From positions 1 through 11,409 of the forward strand of contig CALALM010000471.1 in assembly GCA_937925565.1 (NCBI GenBank): a DNA stretch of 11,409 nt. The letters run 5' to 3'. This DNA comes from an uncultured Centipeda sp. (GTDB lineage Bacteria > Bacillota > Negativicutes > Selenomonadales > Selenomonadaceae). Under the pieces are notes generated by a model. The model saw nothing but the letters and a program-made list of their open reading frames with translations. It was not told the origin of the DNA and did not search any database. Position numbers and translations under genes: made by a program. Shown here one piece after another: positions 1 through 3,245 of the stretch (positions are counted from its first letter, which is position 1; each line of letters starts with the position of its first letter).

Positions 1-6
1 GCGTCC

Positions 7-131
7 GGTTTGCCTCCTCAATCGGACGAAAAAACCTACACCAATCGGACGGACTTCATTTTATCAGTGATTCCTAAAAAAGGGGCTGCACGAAGTTTTC
101 ACTTCGTACAACCCCCTGCATGAGGCAAACC
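7..131. repeat. Short repeats around the left-edge terminator
   Basis: GGTTTGCCTC (7-16) is the exact reverse complement of GAGGCAAACC (122-131), enclosing the terminator hairpin. Inside it, CAATCGGACG occurs twice in direct orientation (19-28 and 42-51, 23 bp apart). No ORF was seen in 1-141. The repeats could be operator half-sites for a gene left of the window or a degenerate mobile remnant, but the arms are short and chance is possible. Confidence 0.3.
76..115 (-). terminator. Intrinsic terminator of the DUF1659-DUF2922 unit
   Basis: A hairpin with a perfect 7-bp upper stem (ACGAAGT 90-96 with ACTTCGT 101-107, loop TTTC) and a GGGG/CCCC lower stem (82-85 with 112-115) is followed, reading on the minus strand, by six T (complement of A76-81). 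It lies 27 nt beyond the stop codon of the DUF2922 gene, as expected for the end of that transcript. Confidence 0.85.
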
Positions 132-141
132 CCGACCGCCC

Positions 142-360
142 TCAGGCGAGCTTCTCCGTGTCCACCGTCTGAATCACGATATCCTTCACCGAAACCGGAT
201 ATGCCTCACCTGCGACAATCGCCTTCTTGTCGATGACGTTTTGCAGGCAGGTCGTGACCTGTGCCTTCGTGAGTCCGTCCTTCGGATCCATGAGGCTCAT
301 CGTCAGCTCCTTGCCGCCGGACATCTTCATCGTCATGCGCAGCTGCTTCTTCGTCGACAT
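142..360 (-). CDS. DUF2922 family small protein
   Basis: This is a 72-aa protein of the DUF2922 type, a family of roughly 70-residue Firmicutes proteins with no known function. The sequence starts with a basic MSTKKQLRM stretch followed by beta-strand-like 'KELTMSLMDPKDGLT', then 'VTTCLQNVIDKKAIV' and a C-terminal 'VKDIVIQTVDTEKL', which is the usual layout. There is no signal peptide or membrane segment. The start ATG is supported by AAAGGAGG placed 8 nt upstream. The gene follows the DUF1659 gene by 39 nt on the same strand and precedes an intrinsic terminator, so the two are very likely co-transcribed. This pairing is common in Firmicutes and suggests a shared role, but none is known to me. 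Family assignment is by pattern recognition only. Confidence 0.85.
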   Translation of the reverse strand: MSTKKQLRMTMKMSGGKELTMSLMDPKDGLTKAQVTTCLQNVIDKKAIVAGEAYPVSVKDIVIQTVDTEKLA

Positions 361-399
361 ACATCATTCCTCCTTTCCATCAAATTTCGGGTGCCCCGC

Positions 400-615
400 T
401 CAGTCCTCAAGAACGGCGGAGTCCGTGCGCATCACGAGGCTCAGTCCGTGCTTCTGGAGATCCGCGAAGCCCTTGCCGACCGCAAGTGCGTCCGCATCCG
501 TGAGCGTGGGCGCGATGCCGCTGATCGAGCGGTTCCTGTAGATGGTCTTGCCATCCGTACCGACCCCCGTGATGACCTTGAGGGTGAGCTTGCTCGCTGC
601 ATCTCTGCGTGCCAT
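400..615 (-). CDS. DUF1659 family small protein
   Basis: This is a 71-aa protein matching the DUF1659 pattern (basic N-terminus, 'KLTLKVITGVGTDGKTIYRNRSISGI', then 'DADALAVGKGFADLQKHGL'), a Firmicutes family of unknown function. The start is taken at ATG 613-615 (MARRDAAS). The AAGGAG box at 625-630 sits 9 nt before this ATG, whereas the longer frame's TTG at 622-624 abuts the box directly and cannot be used well. No membrane segment or signal peptide is visible. It is the first gene of a two-gene minus-strand unit with the DUF2922 gene 39 nt downstream. Upstream lies an interrupted dyad (639-669) that could hold an operator. Confidence 0.85.
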   Translation of the reverse strand: MARRDAASKLTLKVITGVGTDGKTIYRNRSISGIAPTLTDADALAVGKGFADLQKHGLSLVMRTDSAVLED

Positions 616-638
616 ATGGATCAACTCCTTTCTCTCTT

Positions 639-669
639 GGTATCCGTAAACGCGTTACACATGGATACC
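639..669. promoter_or_regulatory. Nested inverted repeat upstream of the DUF1659 gene
   Basis: GGTATCC (639-645) and GGATACC (663-669) form a 7-bp inverted repeat. Within it GTAA (646-649) and TTAC (655-658) flank ACGCG, giving a nested dyad. It sits 24-54 bp upstream of the DUF1659 start codon. It could be an operator or a 5'-UTR hairpin of that minus-strand transcript. There is no T-run on either side, so it is not an intrinsic terminator. No convincing minus-strand -35/-10 pair was found nearby. Confidence 0.35.
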
Positions 670-711
670 TGCCGAAAAGCCAAAAAGGAGGAGCCTTATC
701 TAAAATTTTTC

Positions 712-740
712 TTTACAATCGAACATTCTTTCTATATAAT
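712..740 (+). promoter_or_regulatory. Sigma-70-type promoter for the 173-aa gene
   Basis: TTTACA (712-717) and a consensus TATAAT (735-740) are separated by exactly 17 bp in an A+T-rich patch that contrasts with the G+C-rich surroundings. The predicted start near 747 leaves a leader of about 100 nt before the ATG at 849. Confidence 0.8.
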
Positions 741-760
741 ACAAAATCAGAAAGGAACAG

Positions 761-829
761 GTGATTGTTTTATCACAACTCGTGCCTGTGCGTCCCGCCA
801 ACGGCAGGCAGGAGGGCGGCAAGCCGCCC
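761..829 (+). other. Structured 5' leader of the 173-aa gene
   Basis: Between the predicted transcription start and the ribosome binding site there are three hairpins in a row: GTGAT/ATCAC (761-776); TGCCTG/CAGGCA (783-810) with an inner CCG-CCAA-CGG; and GGGCGG-CAAG-CCGCCC (814-829), which ends 6 nt before AAAGGAG (835-841). None is followed by a T-run, so termination is unlikely; control of translation or mRNA stability is possible. The match to any riboswitch class was not recognised. Confidence 0.45.
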
Positions 830-848
830 ATAGGAAAGGAGATCCGAA

Positions 849-1370
849 ATGAACCGGACGAAGAGAGAAATGCTCATGCAGAAACTGCCCGCAGCGGCGG
901 ACATTCTTGCACTCATACCCGTCACAGGCACGGACGGCGGCAGTGAGACCGTCGTCCATACCGCCACAGGAAGGGCGATGACCATCTCCGCCGCCCCCGA
1001 ATACGTCCTCGCCTGTCTCGCGGGACGTGAGGACAAGGAGCTCCGGCTCATCCGGCGGAATGCGGCGCGCCGGCTTGCGCGGCGGCGCAACATCATCCTC
1101 CCGATCCTGCACGGTTGTGTGCTCGCCCCGATCATGGTGCGGCATGTGAGCAAGCGCAGCGGCAGGCTCGGCTACATCAATATCGCGCGCAGGCCGCTGA
1201 TCGGGAGCGCCGGGAGCGGCACCGATGTCGCCCTGCAGAGCGGCACCGTCATCCACTCGCTCTGGCAGCCGCCCACAGTGAAGAAACTCGTGCAGGAGGG
1301 GAGCGCCGTCCACTACAAGCTGCTCGTCGATGTCCAGCGCCAGCTGCGCCGCGTTGAGGCATTTGTGTAA
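849..1370 (+). CDS. Conserved hypothetical protein, distantly ComK-like
   Basis: This 173-aa protein is not confidently recognised. The ATG at 849 has AAAGGAG 7 nt upstream. No signal peptide or convincing membrane helix is present; the middle is Arg-rich (about residues 58-78, 'LRLIRRNAARRLARRR'), fitting nucleic-acid binding. The order of short elements recalls the competence factor ComK as I remember it: an early 'ILALIP', an 'AGR' turn, a hydrophobic strand then 'VLAPIM' before 'GRLGYINIAR', and a later 'GTDVALQSGTVIHSL'. This is a weak, memory-based likeness, so the function stays open. The gene is monocistronic: it has its own promoter and structured leader upstream, and a strong terminator 9 nt past its stop. 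Confidence 0.8.
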   Translation: MNRTKREMLMQKLPAAADILALIPVTGTDGGSETVVHTATGRAMTISAAPEYVLACLAGREDKELRLIRRNAARRLARRRNIILPILHGCVLAPIMVRHVSKRSGRLGYINIARRPLIGSAGSGTDVALQSGTVIHSLWQPPTVKKLVQEGSAVHYKLLVDVQRQLRRVEAFV

Positions 1371-1378
1371 ATACGCAC

Positions 1379-1428
1379 AAAAGACAGCCCTGCGAAGCAA
1401 ATCTCAGCTTCGCAGGGCTGTCTTTTTA
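1379..1428. terminator. Bidirectional intrinsic terminator between convergent genes
   Basis: A perfect 20-bp stem (1379-1398 with 1407-1426; core GACAGCCCTGCGAAGC) closes an 8-nt loop. It ends in T1423-1427 on the plus strand and in a T-run from A1379-1382 on the minus strand. It lies between the convergent genes at 849-1370 and 1442-2107 and should stop both transcripts. Confidence 0.93.
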
Positions 1429-1441
1429 TACTGCTTCTTGT

Positions 1442-2107
1442 TTAGGCAGAGATATCGACGTTTTTCCCCTTCTGCGCCTCTTCTGCGGCGAGGTCGCTCT
1501 TGATCTGATCGAAGGAGATCTTCCCCATCCGATGAAAGCCGTAGCGGTTGCCGAGGCGCGTCATCTCATCCAGATAGGCGGCGGACAGCTCGCGTCCCCG
1601 TGCAAACTCCTCCTCCGTGGTGATCGCGGAGTAGGTTCCGTAGTCGTACTCATAGGACAGCGTCTTGCGCCCCTCGTGATCCCAGAACATACTGGACGCG
1701 GGCATATAGCCGCCCGTCTTCGTCATGACCTCCTCGTAGATCGCCTTGCGGTCGGGCGATACGGGAGAGACATAGCCCCGAAACAACTGCTGCATCTCCG
1801 GCACATGGTCGTCGTTGTCGGCAAAGACCTTGCGCGCAAAGTCGCGCATCTTATCCAGATACTGCTCGTCCGGCATCTCGCGCTCACGCTTCGTGGCGAT
1901 CTTGCTCCAGTCCGGCGGCGAGAATTTCAGCGTCGACGGCGTAAAGCGCAGGGAGAACTCCCCGTACTTGACATAGTCCGTCGAAACCTGTGGTGCACTC
2001 TGCGGCTGTGCCGCCTTCTGCGTCCTTGCCTTGCCCTTCTTCTGCGCCGCGAGCATCTTTTGGAGCAGACTCTCCTGGTGCAAATAGCTGCTGCTTTGAA
2101 TGTTCAT
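1442..2107 (-). CDS. Hypothetical protein, 221 aa, unrecognised
   Basis: I do not recognise this protein. The start is set at ATG 2105-2107 (MNIQSS) because AGGAGG (2114-2119) lies 6 nt upstream; the ATG two codons earlier overlaps the box. The N-terminal 45 residues are Gln/Ala/Lys/Ser-rich and look disordered ('KKGKARTQKAAQPQSAPQ'). The remainder is polar and charged with a Tyr-rich patch ('LSYEYDYGTYSA') and a likely helical C-terminus ('FDQIKSDLAAEEAQKG'). No signal peptide, transmembrane helix or Cys residue is evident, so a soluble cytoplasmic (or non-classically exported) protein is likely. It is monocistronic, divergent from the Rrf2 gene, and ends at the bidirectional terminator. It may be a lineage-restricted family. 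Confidence 0.8.
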   Translation of the reverse strand: MNIQSSSYLHQESLLQKMLAAQKKGKARTQKAAQPQSAPQVSTDYVKYGEFSLRFTPSTLKFSPPDWSKIATKREREMPDEQYLDKMRDFARKVFADNDDHVPEMQQLFRGYVSPVSPDRKAIYEEVMTKTGGYMPASSMFWDHEGRKTLSYEYDYGTYSAITTEEEFARGRELSAAYLDEMTRLGNRYGFHRMGKISFDQIKSDLAAEEAQKGKNVDISA

Positions 2108-2143
2108 CGTCATCCTCCTTGATTTTCATGATACTTCCTATCT

Positions 2144-2171
2144 ATTCTATCGTAGATTTCTGCCGTTTTGA
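2144..2171 (-). promoter_or_regulatory. Weak candidate promoter of the 221-aa gene
   Basis: On the minus strand TCAAAA (complement of 2166-2171) and TAGAAT (complement of 2144-2149) are 16 bp apart and lie about 40 bp before the start codon. The -35 match is poor, so this is only the best available candidate. Confidence 0.3.
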
Positions 2172-2191
2172 TAGGGCTTCGGGAAATTTGG

Positions 2192-2220
2192 TTGATTTTT
2201 ATGCCGCATTCCTGTATGAT
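2192..2220 (+). promoter_or_regulatory. Sigma-70-type promoter of the Rrf2 gene
   Basis: TTGATT (2192-2197) and TATGAT (2215-2220) have a 17-bp spacer. The -10 box is embedded in a perfect dyad, and the start codon is 29 bp downstream of the -10. Confidence 0.75.
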
Positions 2221-2224
2221 ACAG
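2212..2224. promoter_or_regulatory. Palindromic operator candidate over the -10 box
   Basis: CTGTATGATACAG is a perfect 13-bp dyad (6-1-6) covering the -10 box of the Rrf2 promoter, with a further ATACAG half-copy at 2225-2230. Occupancy would block RNA polymerase. Rrf2 proteins commonly repress their own gene, so autoregulation is a reasonable inference. Confidence 0.5.
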
Positions 2225-2248
2225 ATACAGAACAACGGAGGGTACAAT

Positions 2249-2704
2249 ATGCAGATCTCAAGCCGCTTCACCATCGCCATCCACATCCTCATCTGCGTCG
2301 AGCTCTACGGCGGGCAGGAGCCCGCCACGAGCGAAAGCCTCGCGGGCAGCATCGGTGCGCATCCCGTCGTCATCCGCCGCATCCTCGGGCAGCTGCGCCG
2401 GGCGGGACTCATCCACGTTGCACGCGGCAGGGAGGGCGGCGCTCACATCGCGCGCGCCCTCGGGGAGATCACCCTCGCGGATATCTTCCACGCGGTTGAG
2501 AGCATCGGGGACGACACGCTCTTCAGCTTCCACGGGAATCCGAATCCTGCGTGTCCCGTCGGACGGAGCATCCACGCGATCCTCGACCGCCGCCTCGATG
2601 CCATCCAGCGCGCGATGGAACGCGCGATGGAGGCGGCCACTCTCGCGGATGTGATCGCCGAGGCACGTGTGCGGATTGGAGAAAATGCGCCCACCGCAAC
2701 ATAA
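2249..2704 (+). CDS. Rrf2 family transcriptional regulator (YwnA-like)
   Basis: This 151-aa protein is a winged-helix DNA-binding repressor of the Rrf2 family. The start is ATG 2249 (MQISSRFTIAIHIL), the family's typical opening, with GGAGGG 6 nt upstream; the same frame reads upstream without a supported start. The helix-turn-helix and wing occupy about residues 27-75 ('TSESLAGSIGAHPVVIRRILGQL', then 'GREGG'), followed by the dimerisation helix. There are only two cysteines, C16 and C102 (in 'PNPACPVG'), so the three-Cys Fe-S ligand set of IscR/NsrR is absent. 'PNPxCxVG' resembles YwnA-type members, which lack a cluster. The inducer is unknown. A perfect dyad over its promoter suggests autorepression. 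The next gene begins 51 nt downstream on the same strand and may be co-transcribed. Confidence 0.92.
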   Translation: MQISSRFTIAIHILICVELYGGQEPATSESLAGSIGAHPVVIRRILGQLRRAGLIHVARGREGGAHIARALGEITLADIFHAVESIGDDTLFSFHGNPNPACPVGRSIHAILDRRLDAIQRAMERAMEAATLADVIAEARVRIGENAPTAT

Positions 2705-2755
2705 ACAGGATTTTCGACACCCGAGGAATCGGCTGAAAAGCTCGGAGGAGTCATT

Positions 2756-3199
2756 ATGAAGTGGATCTCCCACATCGCCCTCACGGGAACGATTGCCTAC
2801 GCGGTCACCGCCGATCCGCTCCTGACGGCGGCAGCGGCGGTCGGCGCGGTGCTGCCGGACAAGGTCGAGGGCACGCCGCAGAGCGTCGGCTGGCGCACGT
2901 GGCGCAGCCGCCATCGCGGGTGGTCGCACTGGCCGATGCTCTACCTCGCCCTGATCGGGGGTCTCACGCAGGTGCCGCATCAGGTTTTCTACGATGCGGT
3001 GTTCTTCTCCGTGCTCACATGGCTGTTCCTCGGCGCGCTCCTGCACATCGCGGAGGATGCCGTCTGCGGCAAGGTGCCGCTGCTCTTCCCGACGCAGAAG
3101 GCCGGCATCCGCCTGTTCACGGTCGGTTCGTTCCGGGAGTATCTGTTTGTACTCGTCTGTATTATCATCGTATATGCAGCAAACTCTTTCCTGCGCTGA
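2756..3199 (+). CDS. YdjM-like membrane-bound metal-dependent hydrolase
   Basis: This 147-aa integral membrane protein belongs to the YdjM/LexA-binding inner-membrane hydrolase family (DUF457 type). Family marks are H6 near the N-terminus, 'GAVLPDKVE' after a first hydrophobic segment, 'RHRGWSHW' (H53, H58), and 'HIAEDAVCGKVPLLFP' (H97, D101). These His/Asp residues are presumed metal ligands. Hydrophobic stretches around residues 8-33, 59-72, 82-98 and 127-145 imply about four membrane segments. The start ATG has GGAGGAG about 5 nt upstream. The gene lies 51 nt after the Rrf2 gene and 46 nt before the sigma-54 activator with no terminator on either side, so all three might share a transcript. 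The physiological substrate of this family is unknown, and no link to galactonate use is apparent. Confidence 0.85.
   Translation: MKWISHIALTGTIAYAVTADPLLTAAAAVGAVLPDKVEGTPQSVGWRTWRSRHRGWSHWPMLYLALIGGLTQVPHQVFYDAVFFSVLTWLFLGALLHIAEDAVCGKVPLLFPTQKAGIRLFTVGSFREYLFVLVCIIIVYAANSFLR
3147..3176 (+). promoter_or_regulatory. Possible promoter for the sigma-54 activator gene
   Basis: TTGTAC (3147-3152) and TATATG (3171-3176) are 18 bp apart inside the 3' end of the ydjM-like gene, about 70 bp before the activator start. Both hexamers deviate from consensus; the activator may instead be read from the Rrf2 promoter. Confidence 0.3.
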
Positions 3200-3245
3200 A
3201 AAGCTCATCTGAAACCGCTATGGTTTTCCCTAAAGAGAGGTCCGT

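Noticed and set aside
241..852. 203-codon plus-strand frame over the DUF2922/DUF1659 genes
   Set aside because: It has no ribosome site, runs through a terminator-linked minus-strand unit and the promoter region, and lacks any family pattern.
761..946. 61-codon frame starting GTG with AAAGGA upstream
   Set aside because: The product is low-complexity and overlaps the 173-aa gene out of frame; kept only as a possible uORF in the leader finding, not as a gene.
2732..3206. 12-bp direct repeat GCTGAAAAGCTC at 2732-2743 and 3195-3206 flanking the YdjM-like gene
   Set aside because: A few 12-mers are expected to recur by chance in a window this size, and there are no transposase or target-duplication signs.
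2258..3208. 316-codon minus-strand frame across the Rrf2 and YdjM-like genes
   Set aside because: It spans two genes that are well supported by family motifs and ribosome sites; the antisense product is low-complexity acidic/basic sequence.
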